Shown here: in pieces, positions 1-7,451 of the stretch
How the letters are laid out: the number at the start of each line of letters is the position of its first letter
Numbering within the stretch: position 1 is the first letter of the stretch
Assembly: GCA_044450785.1 (NCBI GenBank)
Contig: JBIOJM010000130.1
Location: 1-24,868 of the forward strand
From: JBIOJM01 sp044450785
GTDB taxonomy: Bacteria > Planctomycetota > Planctomycetia > Isosphaerales > Isosphaeraceae
Reading direction: 5' to 3'
DNA: 24,868 bases
Position numbers and translations under genes: made by a program
Notes under the pieces: model-generated
Database searches by the model: none
Seen by the model: only the letters and a program-made list of their open reading frames with translations
What the model was told of the DNA's origin: nothing

Positions 1-249
1 GATCGGGGTCGAGGCATTGGCCGGCTGATTCACCTGGTACTCGATCGTGACGCTCTTCGAGTCGGTGGTTGTTGCCGACAGCATCTGGATGACCGGCGTC
101 GCGGCGGGAATCGTGCTGAGCACCAACCTGGCCTCGAGCCCTTCGGGAGACCACGATGGAAGCGACCGTGCTCGACGCTGAGCATTTCGGCCGGTGTTTC
201 GGCTGAAAGGCGGAGCTGCCAGGGCGCGCGGAAAGGAGATCGACCTCAT
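1..249 (-). CDS. Secreted planctomycete surface protein, N-terminal part (runs off left edge)
   Basis: Reading the minus strand from an ATG at 249 gives 83 open codons to the window edge with no stop. The N-terminus is Arg/Ser/Pro-rich and contains PEGLEARLVLST at residues 35-46. This resembles the LExRxLLS-type motif near the N-terminus of many very large secreted or surface proteins of planctomycetes. The following stretch (residues 54-83, with VTIEYQVNQPANAS) looks like the start of an extracellular beta-rich domain of cadherin or Ig-like type. A GGAG ribosome-binding site lies 7 nt before the ATG, which fixes the start. The function cannot be told from this fragment. Confidence 0.72.
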   Translation of the reverse strand, partial: MRSISFPRALAAPPFSRNTGRNAQRRARSLPSWSPEGLEARLVLSTIPAATPVIQMLSATTTDSKSVTIEYQVNQPANASTPI

Positions 250-256
250 GTCTTAA

Positions 257-260
257 CTCC
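257..260 (-). promoter_or_regulatory. Shine-Dalgarno GGAG of the left-edge gene
   Basis: Read on the minus strand, GGAG is followed by 7 nt and then the ATG at 249. It supports the start of the partial surface-protein gene. No convincing -35/-10 pair was found upstream. Confidence 0.6.
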
Positions 261-337
261 AGCAGTGTTGAGACCGAACCGACCTTGGAAGACGGCGTCG
301 TTTCCAAATCATCGCGAGACCGCGGACCTCATCTTCC

Positions 338-356
338 GCTGATACTGTGTATCAGC
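338..356. repeat. Perfect 8-bp inverted repeat, 3-nt spacer
   Basis: GCTGATAC and GTATCAGC are perfect reverse complements separated by TGT. The dyad lies about 90 nt upstream of the left-edge gene and about 215 nt downstream of the DUF1501 stop. There is no T-tract on either side, so an operator-type site or an RNA hairpin fits better than an intrinsic terminator. Confidence 0.5.
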
Positions 357-572
357 TTGATCGGCGTCCCCGCCCACTTCACTTGAAAGATTTCAACTTT
401 TTGTCGACGTGCGTCCGGCGCAGGGCGAGGGTCATGACTGTGACTTAGCCACAACTCTTTCTCTTGAAGTGAGTTACGCTCTTTGAACCGTTGGCGCCAG
501 CCTGATCGCACGAGCAGGATACGCGGCGATCGGTAAAAAGACAAGATCATGTCTTCGTCGTTTCTGTCCAAA

Positions 573-2045
573 TCATCCGAACAGCGCCCGGATAGGCTGG
601 CCGTCGGCGAGCTTGTACGGCCGGCCGGTCAGGTCGTTCATCTCGCGCGCCGGGTCGAGTCCGAACCGCTGAAAGAGAGTGGCGGCGAGGTCGGCCGGGG
701 TGACGGCGTCGGTGTCCGGGTAGGCGCCCAATTTGTCGCTCGCGCCCAAGGTGATCCCGCCCCGAACGCCGCCGCCGGCCAAGACGATGCTATAGCAGTT
801 GGGCCAGTGGTCGCGTCCGGCATTACTGTTGATTTTTGGGGTACGGCCGAATTCGCCCATGGCGATCACCAGGGTTTCTTCAAGCAGGCCGCGGCCGATC
901 AGATCGTCGATCAGGGCCGCGAATGCCTGGTCAGCCGGCGGGAGCAGGTCGTTCTTGAGCCGGCCGAAGACGTTCTCGTGGGCGTCCCAGTTGGCGGTTT
1001 GCCCGTTGTACTGGCCGTCAAAAACCGTGATGAACCGGACGCCGGCTTCGACTAGGCGGCGAGCCAAGAGCACGCTTTGGCCGAGTTTGGTGCGGCCGTA
1101 GCGGTCGCGCAGCCTCGGGTCCTCCGAGCCCAGGTGAAACGCCCGCCGCACCGCCGGCGAGTGGAGCAGGCGGAATGCTTTCTCCGTATAGACGTCTCGA
1201 GGTTCGAGACGCGGGGTCAAGCTGCCTCCCGCGCCGGCGCCTACTTCCGCGCTGTCTCCTGTCCTGGCGGCGCCCTCAGCCATCGCGTCACCGCGGCGCC
1301 GGCGGTCGTCGAGCATGTGTAAGAGCGCCGCGCGGTGATCGAGCCGATCGAGCGACAAGTCGCCGGGAAGCTCGAGCTCACCCAAGTGGAAGTCAGGCGC
1401 GCTGGGATCAGCGCTCACCTGAAAAGGATCGTGCGCCGAGCCGAGGAAGCCCGCAACCTGACCGGGAAGCTGCACGACGTTGTGCATCACGTGCGGCAGG
1501 GCGACAAACGTGGGCAGACCGCGGCGCTCGGGCAACGTCGCGCTCAACATCGCACCATAGCACGGCGGATCGTTGCGGTCGTTGCTCAAGAGTTCAAGGT
1601 CCCCCTTGAGCGGGTTACGGCCGCACAAGGCCGTGAACGCCGCCGCATTGTGGTTGGTCATTGGGTGGTGCATGCTCCGGACGATCGCCAGCCGGTCCAT
1701 CACCCGTGCGGTCTGGGGCAAGTGCTCGCAGACGCGCAACCCCGGTACGCTGGTCGCAATCGAGCCGAACTGCCCACGGACCTCCGCCGGGGCGTTCGGC
1801 TTCATGTCGAATGTATCGATGTGGCTGGGACCACCGTAATGGAAGATCAGGATGCACGAGCGGATCAGTGAAGTCACCGGTGGCCTGCCCATCGTGCTCC
1901 GCGCCACCTGCCGCTCGGCTTCGGCGCGGAGCAAGCCGGGTAGCGTCAGGCCCAGCGAGCCCAGCCCACCGACCCGAAGGAGCTGGCGACGACTGAGGCA
2001 ACGATGCCCGGATCGAGTCTCGGCCCGTTCATGATCGACTCGCAT
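573..2045 (-). CDS. DUF1501 family protein, Tat-exported
   Basis: A 490-residue protein of the DUF1501 family (alkaline phosphatase/sulfatase-like fold), abundant in planctomycetes; its substrate is unknown. A twin-arginine-type leader is visible at residues 17-43: LSRRQLLRVGG, then a hydrophobic run ending at LLRAEA. Two family signatures are present: GGPSHIDTFDMKP near residue 72, where the metal-site region lies, and GEFGRTPKIN followed by GRDHWP near residues 400-418. The start is supported by AAAGGA 7 nt before the ATG (plus positions 2053-2058). Unlike the second DUF1501 gene in this window it has no PSCyt1/DUF1549 partner beside it, and the upstream gene is divergent. The family assignment is firm and the biochemical role is not. 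Confidence 0.9.
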   Translation of the reverse strand: MRVDHERAETRSGHRCLSRRQLLRVGGLGSLGLTLPGLLRAEAERQVARSTMGRPPVTSLIRSCILIFHYGGPSHIDTFDMKPNAPAEVRGQFGSIATSVPGLRVCEHLPQTARVMDRLAIVRSMHHPMTNHNAAAFTALCGRNPLKGDLELLSNDRNDPPCYGAMLSATLPERRGLPTFVALPHVMHNVVQLPGQVAGFLGSAHDPFQVSADPSAPDFHLGELELPGDLSLDRLDHRAALLHMLDDRRRRGDAMAEGAARTGDSAEVGAGAGGSLTPRLEPRDVYTEKAFRLLHSPAVRRAFHLGSEDPRLRDRYGRTKLGQSVLLARRLVEAGVRFITVFDGQYNGQTANWDAHENVFGRLKNDLLPPADQAFAALIDDLIGRGLLEETLVIAMGEFGRTPKINSNAGRDHWPNCYSIVLAGGGVRGGITLGASDKLGAYPDTDAVTPADLAATLFQRFGLDPAREMNDLTGRPYKLADGQPIRALFG

Positions 2046-2277
2046 ACGCCGGTCCTTTCCGCAACCAACACCACGTCCTTGCCGTGCAAGACAATTGTTT
2101 AACCATCATTTGAGAATAGAAGCGGCCCTGGGAAATATCAAGGGGATCGGAAACTGCGCGATTCGAGAACACTCGATGGTAGGATGGAAGAGACGTCGTG
2201 AACACGCCCTGTGATGATTTAGTGCTGAGGGAATCAGCCAAGGTCCATGGCGATCCACGTTCGAGGAGGAGCCTCAA
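2046..2277. promoter_or_regulatory. Divergent intergenic region
   Basis: This 232-nt spacer separates two divergently transcribed genes and must hold promoters for both. It is less GC-rich than its flanks around 2085-2135. I cannot assign -35/-10 boxes with confidence. Confidence 0.35.
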
Positions 2278-2556
2278 ATGAGTACGATCTCAGAGAACAA
2301 GACGCTCACGGGAATCTGGAAGAATGGGCAGATCATCCTCGACGGGCCGGCCGACTGGCCCGAGGGGAGTCGGGTCGTCATCACGCCCGAGGAGCCGCGA
2401 GAGGTTTTTAGCATGACGGAAGAAGAGCAGTCTAACGACCCCGCGGCTATTGCACGATGGCTGGCTGAGTACGACGCAATCCCACCCTGGCGGATGACCT
2501 CCGAAGAAGAGGCCGACTGGCAAGCCGCGCGTCAGGCTGTCAATCTGAATGAATAA
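2278..2556 (+). CDS. Small antitoxin-like protein (orphan)
   Basis: A 92-residue acidic protein. The N-terminus (TGIWKNGQIILDGPADWPEG, residues 11-30) matches the pattern TGxxKNGxIxLDxPxDxPEGxxV of small planctomycete/cyanobacterial proteins often annotated as antitoxin-like and commonly followed by a PIN-type toxin. A strong ribosome-binding site (GAGGAGG, about 10 nt upstream) precedes the ATG. No toxin ORF follows: the next gene is a secreted protein starting at 2722. The C-terminal half is rich in Glu, Trp and Ala (EEEADWQAARQAV), as is usual for this group. The antitoxin role is inferred from family context only; it may be a stand-alone regulator. Confidence 0.72.
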   Translation: MSTISENKTLTGIWKNGQIILDGPADWPEGSRVVITPEEPREVFSMTEEEQSNDPAAIARWLAEYDAIPPWRMTSEEEADWQAARQAVNLNE

Positions 2557-2721
2557 CATCAGGCTACCGGCGAATACCCGCGGAGAGATCGTCCGGTGGG
2601 GGCGTCCTTGATGGATGAAAATCGCTCGGGCCGATTTCATGTTTTTTTCGTTCGATGGAGAGGTTCGTTCGTTCACGTTAGATTGACCATGATGTTGGCA
2701 CTCGAAGTGAGGAGGTTGATC

Positions 2722-3693
2722 ATGAAGTTTCGCCGCGCCGGTAGAGGTGTAGTGACGGCCGCCGGGTTGGCATGCCTGGCGCTGTGCTGGTCAGGAACGG
2801 CGCAAGCCCAAGTCAAGCTCGAGCACAAATTCCCCGAGGGGAAGAAGCTCACGTACAAAACGACTTCGAAGACGCATCAAGTCTTGACCTTGATGGGTAT
2901 GGAGATCGAGAGCGAGGAGGACAGAACCCTTGTTTTTTCGCTTACCACCGGCAAGCGGCGCGGCGATTCGAATCTGCCGGTCGAGCGAAAGGTTGAATCA
3001 CTCCGAGCCCAGCTCTCGCTCCCGGGCGGCAACAACTTGACCTACGACTCGAGCGACCCCAACGCCAAGATCGACAACCCGAACCTCGCCTTCCTGACCG
3101 ACCTGTTCAAGCTGGCCAGCGAGGTGGTCTACACGGTCGTGCTCGACGCCCAGAACAAGGTGAAGGCGATCGAGGGAACTGAAAAGCTGCAGGAAAGAGT
3201 CGACAAGCTCGACCCGATGGTGCGCGACCTGGTCCGCAGTCAGTTTGATTCCGACAAGTTCAAGAGGTCGTTCGAGCAAGAACTCCGCGTCCTGCCGGAT
3301 GTTCTGGCCCGCTCCGGCGAACCGTGGGAGCGAACGGAGGTCCTCGAAATCGGCGGCGGCCAGTCGCTCACCTTCCGCAAGAAGTACGAGTACCTCGGCA
3401 CCGAGAAAAAAGGCGACAAGATGCTCGACAAGATCGGCAGCAAGGTGATCGAGGTCACGTACAAGCAGGACCCTGAGGCCAATACGCCCCTCAAGGCGGT
3501 CAAGAGCAACCTGAAGATCGACTCCTCCGACGGAACAATCCTGTTCGACCACGAGGAGGGTCACGTGGTCGGTCACACGGCAAAGATGCGGATCAAGGGA
3601 GATATGACCTTCTCAGCCAACGGTACGGAACTCCCCGGCGCGCTTGATTTGAAGATTGAAACCAACGTCGAGCTCCAACCAGCGGCCAAATGA
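2722..3693 (+). CDS. Secreted DUF6263-like protein
   Basis: I chose the ATG at 2722 because GGAGG lies 6 nt upstream and it opens directly into a signal peptide (MKFRRAGRG, a hydrophobic run, cleavage after AQA). The frame is open a further 42 codons upstream, but those do not look like a leader. The mature protein of about 295 residues begins VKLEHKFPEGKKLTYKTTSK, resembling the planctomycete DUF6263 family, and is a hydrophilic, beta-rich, lysine-rich envelope protein. No catalytic motif is seen. It ends convergently with the glycerol dehydrogenase gene, 66 nt away. Function is unknown. Confidence 0.8.
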   Translation: MKFRRAGRGVVTAAGLACLALCWSGTAQAQVKLEHKFPEGKKLTYKTTSKTHQVLTLMGMEIESEEDRTLVFSLTTGKRRGDSNLPVERKVESLRAQLSLPGGNNLTYDSSDPNAKIDNPNLAFLTDLFKLASEVVYTVVLDAQNKVKAIEGTEKLQERVDKLDPMVRDLVRSQFDSDKFKRSFEQELRVLPDVLARSGEPWERTEVLEIGGGQSLTFRKKYEYLGTEKKGDKMLDKIGSKVIEVTYKQDPEANTPLKAVKSNLKIDSSDGTILFDHEEGHVVGHTAKMRIKGDMTFSANGTELPGALDLKIETNVELQPAAK

Positions 3694-3759
3694 GCCGCGG
3701 TCGTCACTCACTCACGGTGGATCAGCCGAGCGACTTCGTGGGAGAAGGGCAAACAACGG

Positions 3760-4881
3760 TCAGGTCGGTCTGGATTCATGGTGTTTCTTCCAGGCCCGTC
3801 CCAGTGCGTCGGCGGCCAGGATGGCGTCGGCGACCATATCGGGCGTGACTTCGAACGGTTCGTTGTGGATGGTTTCGCCTGGTGCGGTAGCGCGGCGGGC
3901 GATCGGGTCAAGCCGGTCGCGGGGGAAATCGGGCAGGCCGATGTCGGCCAGGGTGATCGGCAGCCCCACGTCGGAGGAAAAACTCAATACCTCGTCGACG
4001 GTCACGCGGGGGGTTCCTTCGAGAACCAATTGCACCAGGAGGCCGAAGGCGACCTTCTCGCCGTGGAAGAAAGCGTGCGTCTCGTGCGCGGCGGTCAAGC
4101 CGTTGTGCACGGCGTGGGCCGCCGCCAACCCAGATGACTCGAAGCCCAAGCCTGACAGCAGGGTGTTTGCCTCGACCAGCCGCTCAAGGGCGGGGGTGAC
4201 CACCTGGGTCGAAACAGCCTGGAGCGCCGTGGGCCCGTCGGCCAAGAGAATTCTGTAGCATAGCTCGGCCAGCGCCAGCGCGGTCGCGGTTGAACCCCCG
4301 CCGCGCATGTTCCGCACCGAGCTGGCGGCGCACGTTTTTGCCTCGAACCAGGTAGCGAGTGCGTCTCCCATGCCGGCCGCCAGCAGCCGCGGCGGCGCCT
4401 GTGCGATCACGTGGGTGTCAACCAGAACGAGATCAGGGTTTTTGCGGTAGAACCGGTATTCTTGGAAAACGCCTTCCTCGGAGTAGATCACTGAAAGCGC
4501 GCTGCAGGGGGCGTCACTCGAGGCGACCGTCGGGCAGTTGACGACGGGTAATCCCAGATCGGCGGCAGCCGCCCGGGCGGTGTCGAGGACCTTACCACCG
4601 CCGGCGCCGACGATCGTTCGGGCTCCGCACTGCCGCGCCGCGGCTTTGACACGCTCGATCTCGGCCAGGGCGCATTCACCACCGAAGCAGTGCACCGCAT
4701 GGCGCATCCCCGCTTCGTCCAGGCTCGATTTCCACGTATCGGCCAGCCGGCTGATCACGGTCTTGCCGGCGATCAAGAGCGCGGGGCCTTCCAGGCCCAA
4801 CGTGGCCATCTCGCGCCCCAGCGCGGCGGTCGCTCCGTTACCCTGAGTATACCGGCTGGGCGAACAGAAGACGGAGAGCAT
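3760..4881 (-). CDS. gldA: Glycerol dehydrogenase
   Basis: A 373-residue iron/zinc-containing polyol dehydrogenase that oxidises glycerol to dihydroxyacetone with NAD+ in the cytoplasm. The NAD-binding glycine motif GAGGGKVLDTA is at 92-102 and CPTVASSDAPCSALSVIY follows at 116-133. The metal ligands of the family are present: Asp173 (GMGD), His256 (GLAAAHAVHNG) and His273 (FFHGEKVAFG). Length and spacing match bacterial GldA closely. The ribosome-binding site is only moderate (a G-rich run about 9 nt upstream of the ATG). The gene stands alone, divergent from the chemosensory remnants and convergent with the DUF6263-like gene. A related polyol or sn-glycerol-1-phosphate dehydrogenase is possible but less likely given the motif match. 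Confidence 0.9.
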   Translation of the reverse strand: MLSVFCSPSRYTQGNGATAALGREMATLGLEGPALLIAGKTVISRLADTWKSSLDEAGMRHAVHCFGGECALAEIERVKAAARQCGARTIVGAGGGKVLDTARAAAADLGLPVVNCPTVASSDAPCSALSVIYSEEGVFQEYRFYRKNPDLVLVDTHVIAQAPPRLLAAGMGDALATWFEAKTCAASSVRNMRGGGSTATALALAELCYRILLADGPTALQAVSTQVVTPALERLVEANTLLSGLGFESSGLAAAHAVHNGLTAAHETHAFFHGEKVAFGLLVQLVLEGTPRVTVDEVLSFSSDVGLPITLADIGLPDFPRDRLDPIARRATAPGETIHNEPFEVTPDMVADAILAADALGRAWKKHHESRPT

Positions 4882-5095
4882 GGCGTGATCCCCCTTGCGG
4901 TGCGGTTCGGGCGGGTCTTGGGAGGCACTCCGGTGGTGACGGGTGTCAGACTATGCGAGCCTGGAAGGGTCTGCAACGGGTCGTTGCCGCGGCGCACCGG
5001 CGGCGGATCCACACGGGTGTGTGCAACACAAGGAGCGGACCAGGGGCATTGATCATGTCGAAGAAATCGGGGACTGCTCGCCACACCTTGCCGAA

Positions 5096-5377
5096 ACGAT
5101 CGTTCTCAATCACTCCCAGACCGGCGGCACGGAGATCAGCGAGCAATCGATGATCGACGCCGAGGTTTTGGCTTTGGAGGAGATCAACGCGAATGGTGGC
5201 CTTCACGGCCGGCGCGTGGAGTGGGTCAAAGCCGACGTGCGGTCCGACTGGCCGACGTTTGCCCGGGAAGCGGAATGGTTGATCGAGCAGGAAAAAGTCA
5301 GCGTGATCTTCGGTTGCTGGACCGCGGCCAGCCGGAAGAGCGTCAAGCGGGTGGTCGAGCAGAAGTCTCACCTGCTG
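5096..5377 (+). pseudogene. Fragment of a UrtA-like (urea/amide) periplasmic-binding domain
   Basis: About 94 codons align well by eye to the N-terminal lobe of urea ABC transporter substrate-binding proteins (Peripla_BP_5 type): an HSQTGG/ISEQSMIDA segment, then ALEEINANGGLHGRRVE, FAREAEWLI and VIFGCWTAASRKSV. The similarity stops abruptly after SHLL near 5377. The same frame then runs out of frame through receptor sequence and hits a stop at 5497. Upstream, to 4943, the frame is open but unrecognisable and has no signal peptide. It is therefore a piece of a larger gene. The domain occurs in free-standing transporters and as a sensor in multidomain signalling proteins; its position directly before a chemoreceptor tail suggests, but does not prove, a former sensor role. 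Confidence 0.7.
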
Positions 5378-5384
5378 ACTGGCC

Positions 5385-5933
5385 GTGACCACGATCACCA
5401 AGGTCGCCGATCAGACCAATCTGCTCTCGATCAACGCGGCAATCGAGGCCGAGAAAGCCGGCGAGTACGGCCTGGGCTTCCTGGTCGTCGCCCGTGAGAT
5501 CCGCCGTCTGGCCGACATGACTGCCGTGGCCACGCTTGATATCGAGCGCATGGTCAAGGAAATGCAGTACAGCGTCTCGGCCGGCGTGATGGAGATGGAC
5601 AAGTTCAGCGAGCAGGTTCGCAAGGTCGTCGGCGAAGTTGGACAGATCGGCGGTCAACTGGACCAAATCATCGCTGGTGCCCAGGTTCTCCACCGCCGGT
5701 TCGACCAGGTGACGGCGGGTATGCGGGTCCAGTCACAAGGGGCCGAGCAAATCCGCGCCGCGATGTCCCGCTTGAGCGAGGCGGCCAGCCAGACGTCGCT
5801 CTCGCTGGGCGAGTTCAACAAGGTGACCGAGAGCCTCCGCGGGGCGGTGGGCGGACTGAAGGATGAGGTCTCTCGGTTCACTCTTGGTCCCGTCGCGCCC
5901 GTCCTGGCCGCACCGTCGTCCTCCCCTGGTTGA
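5385..5933 (+). pseudogene. wspA: WspA-like chemoreceptor, C-terminal remnant
   Basis: About 182 codons encode the signalling tip and C-terminal half of a methyl-accepting chemotaxis protein. The tip ADQTNLLSINAAIEAEKAGE is near-canonical, followed by GFLVVAREIRRLAD and ATLDIERMVKEMQ. This combination is characteristic of WspA-type receptors of surface-sensing (Wsp) systems. The remainder is a long coiled coil with VSAGVMEMDKFSEQV. Missing are any signal peptide or transmembrane helices, the sensor domain, HAMP and the entire N-terminal signalling helix. An in-frame TGA at 5376-5378 closes the frame just upstream, and the UrtA-like piece before it is in another frame. The downstream wsp-order genes support the name. 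Confidence 0.8.
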
Positions 5934-5977
5934 TCGCGGTCGACAAGGTTCGGGATGTGTTTCGATCAGGAATCTGA
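5930..5977 (+). pseudogene. Possible WspB (CheW-like) scrap
   Basis: Between the receptor stop and the CheR-like start, one frame reads LIAVDKVRDVFRSGI then TGA. The pattern (A)xAVDxVxxVxR recurs in CheW folds, and wspB sits exactly here in the canonical order. At 15 codons the match could be chance. Confidence 0.25.
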
Positions 5978-5991
5978 GGACCGAGGTCGTG

Positions 5992-6684
5992 ATGGCGCGT
6001 GAGCCAAGCGGGATCGAGCAATTGCTGGCGAGCCGGATCAGGCTGGACCCAGTCTCGGTGGGCTCGCAACTGCTTTCGCGCGCGGTGCGGCGGCGCATGA
6101 GGGAACTGGCGCTGGACGATCTGGCTGCTTACGAGCACCGGCTGCGTTCTTCGGCACAGGAGCTGGAGGCGCTGATTGAAGATGTGGTGGTCGCCGAGAG
6201 CTGGTTTTTCCGCGACGAGCGGCCGTTCCTATGGTTCCGGGATCATGTCGGTAAGGGGTGGTTGAACGAGCTGGCACGTCCGCCGCTCCGCATCCTGAGT
6301 CTGGCGTGCGCCGAAGAGTCGTACTCGATCGCCATGGTGCTCTCGGACCTGGGGCCTCCACCCCGCGGGTTCGTGATCAACGCCGTCGATGTCGCGGTTA
6401 TCGACCGGCTACTGGCGGCCGACGGTCTGCTCGTCATTGGACATGCCGACCGGCTCGACTCGTCCGGTGCACAGGCGAGATTCACAGCGGTGGCCGATCC
6501 GGGCTGCTTTGCCTATCGTCGAGCGGCCCGCGGTGATGCCGACCTGCCTCGACTTAAGAGACATGACGAGGCACTCTTGGCCCTGGCGCTGCTTGCCGAG
6601 CGTCGCGGTGACCATAATGCGGCTGCCGGTTTCCGCCAGCGCGCCGAGCGAACGATGACCATGACCGGGAAGCGAGTGAATTGA
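5992..6684 (+). pseudogene. wspC: CheR/WspC-like methyltransferase with internal deletions
   Basis: 230 codons remain of a CheR-type receptor methyltransferase with C-terminal TPRs. The start ATG at 5992 has GAGG 5 nt upstream. Residues 1-80 are a good CheR N-domain with VVAESWFFRDERPF at 66-79. SAM motif I is damaged: RILSLACAEESYSIAM lacks the two residues (usually Thr-Gly) between Cys-Ala and Glu-Glu. After INAVDV (129-134) the sequence jumps to IDRLLAADGLLVIGHAD (137-153). The stretch between, with the remaining SAM and catalytic elements, is gone, and a second loss removes most of the TPR region, leaving one helix pair (about 191-218). All of these losses keep the frame. The stop is 1 nt from the next ATG. 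The product is almost certainly inactive as a methyltransferase. Confidence 0.8.
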
Positions 6685-6685
6685 A

Positions 6686-7429
6686 ATGGCGACGAGCGCG
6701 GCCACATCCGGTTCCGCAGCGGGGGATGGTCTCCACGGTTGCGCACCTGGTGATGGCGACTGCTGGAACAGGATCGGCATCAGCGGCGACCAGACCTTTC
6801 CGGAGCTGAATTCGTTCAGCCACTGCCGAAACTGTCCGGTGTTCGGCGCTGCCGCGCGGACCTTCTTCGACCGCCCTGCCCCTCCAGGATACCTGGCCGA
6901 TTGGGCCAAGTGGCTGGCTGTCTCGGCCGGCCGCGACGCGCGCGGTGAAGAAAACGGTGAGAACCAGGACAGTGTCCTGTCGCACGGTGAAGGGGTCAGC
7001 GTTTTGATCTTTCGGCTCGGCGCGGAATGGCTGGCCTTCCGCACACAGGCCGTCGCCGAGGTCACGATACCGCGGCCCGCACATCGGGTTCCCCACCGCT
7101 CCAACCAGGTTTTTGTGGGGCTGGTGAACTTGCAAGGCCAAGTCGAGCTCTGCGTCTCGCTGCACGGCTTGCTCGGCGTCGCCGCCTCGGGGTCAAGAGT
7201 GCGGCTGGTCATGCTGCGCGACCGCGACCGGGCCGAGACGTGGGTCTTCACCGCCGATCAAGTCCTGGGAGTTCAGCGAGTGCCGCGCAGCCAGTGGCGA
7301 GCCGTTCCCGCGACCCTGGTCAATCCGGCCGTTGGATTCAGCCAGGCGGTCTTGTCCTGGAGCGGGCGGAGCATCGGCTTGCTCGACGAACGGCGGGTCT
7401 TCACGGCGTTGCGGAGTCTGGGGCCGTGA
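6686..7429 (+). CDS. wspD: CheW-domain coupling protein, WspD-like (apparently intact)
   Basis: A 247-residue protein with a WspD-type N-terminal segment containing DCWNRIGISGD (Cys26) and HCRNCPVF (Cys47, Cys50), a cysteine pattern common in this subfamily. It is followed by a complete CheW fold from about residue 105 (VSVLIFRLGAEWLAF, VGLVNLQGQVELCVSL, LLDERRVF). CheW proteins link receptors to the CheA kinase in cytoplasmic signalling arrays. The ATG lies 1 nt after the stop of the wspC remnant with no clear ribosome-binding site, so translation was probably coupled. It is the only gene of this cluster with no visible loss. A WspB assignment is less likely because of position and the Cys-rich N-terminus. 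Confidence 0.82.
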   Translation: MATSAATSGSAAGDGLHGCAPGDGDCWNRIGISGDQTFPELNSFSHCRNCPVFGAAARTFFDRPAPPGYLADWAKWLAVSAGRDARGEENGENQDSVLSHGEGVSVLIFRLGAEWLAFRTQAVAEVTIPRPAHRVPHRSNQVFVGLVNLQGQVELCVSLHGLLGVAASGSRVRLVMLRDRDRAETWVFTADQVLGVQRVPRSQWRAVPATLVNPAVGFSQAVLSWSGRSIGLLDERRVFTALRSLGP

Positions 7430-7451
7430 GCAGCGATCTCGGGGGTTTTCG

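Larger units (their letters stand above)
250..572. other. 323-nt intergenic region
   Basis: This region lies between the stop of the DUF1501 gene and the start of the left-edge gene, both on the minus strand. An 80-codon minus-strand reading frame (329-571) fills much of it, but it starts with TTG, has no ribosome-binding site and resembles nothing known, so I treat it as non-coding. The only clear structure is the dyad at 338-356. Confidence 0.55.

Noticed and set aside
329..571. 80-codon minus-strand ORF downstream of the first DUF1501 gene
   Set aside because: TTG start, no ribosome-binding site, no family resemblance, and its end is formed by the dyad at 338-356; GC-rich DNA produces such frames by chance.
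549..1871. Several long plus-strand ORFs opposite the first DUF1501 gene
   Set aside because: They are antisense shadows of a well-supported protein and lack recognisable motifs or ribosome-binding sites.
2998..3576. 192-codon minus-strand ORF opposite the DUF6263-like gene
   Set aside because: Its Leu/Val/Asp-rich composition is the reverse complement of the Lys/Asp-rich coding frame; no motif and no start signal.
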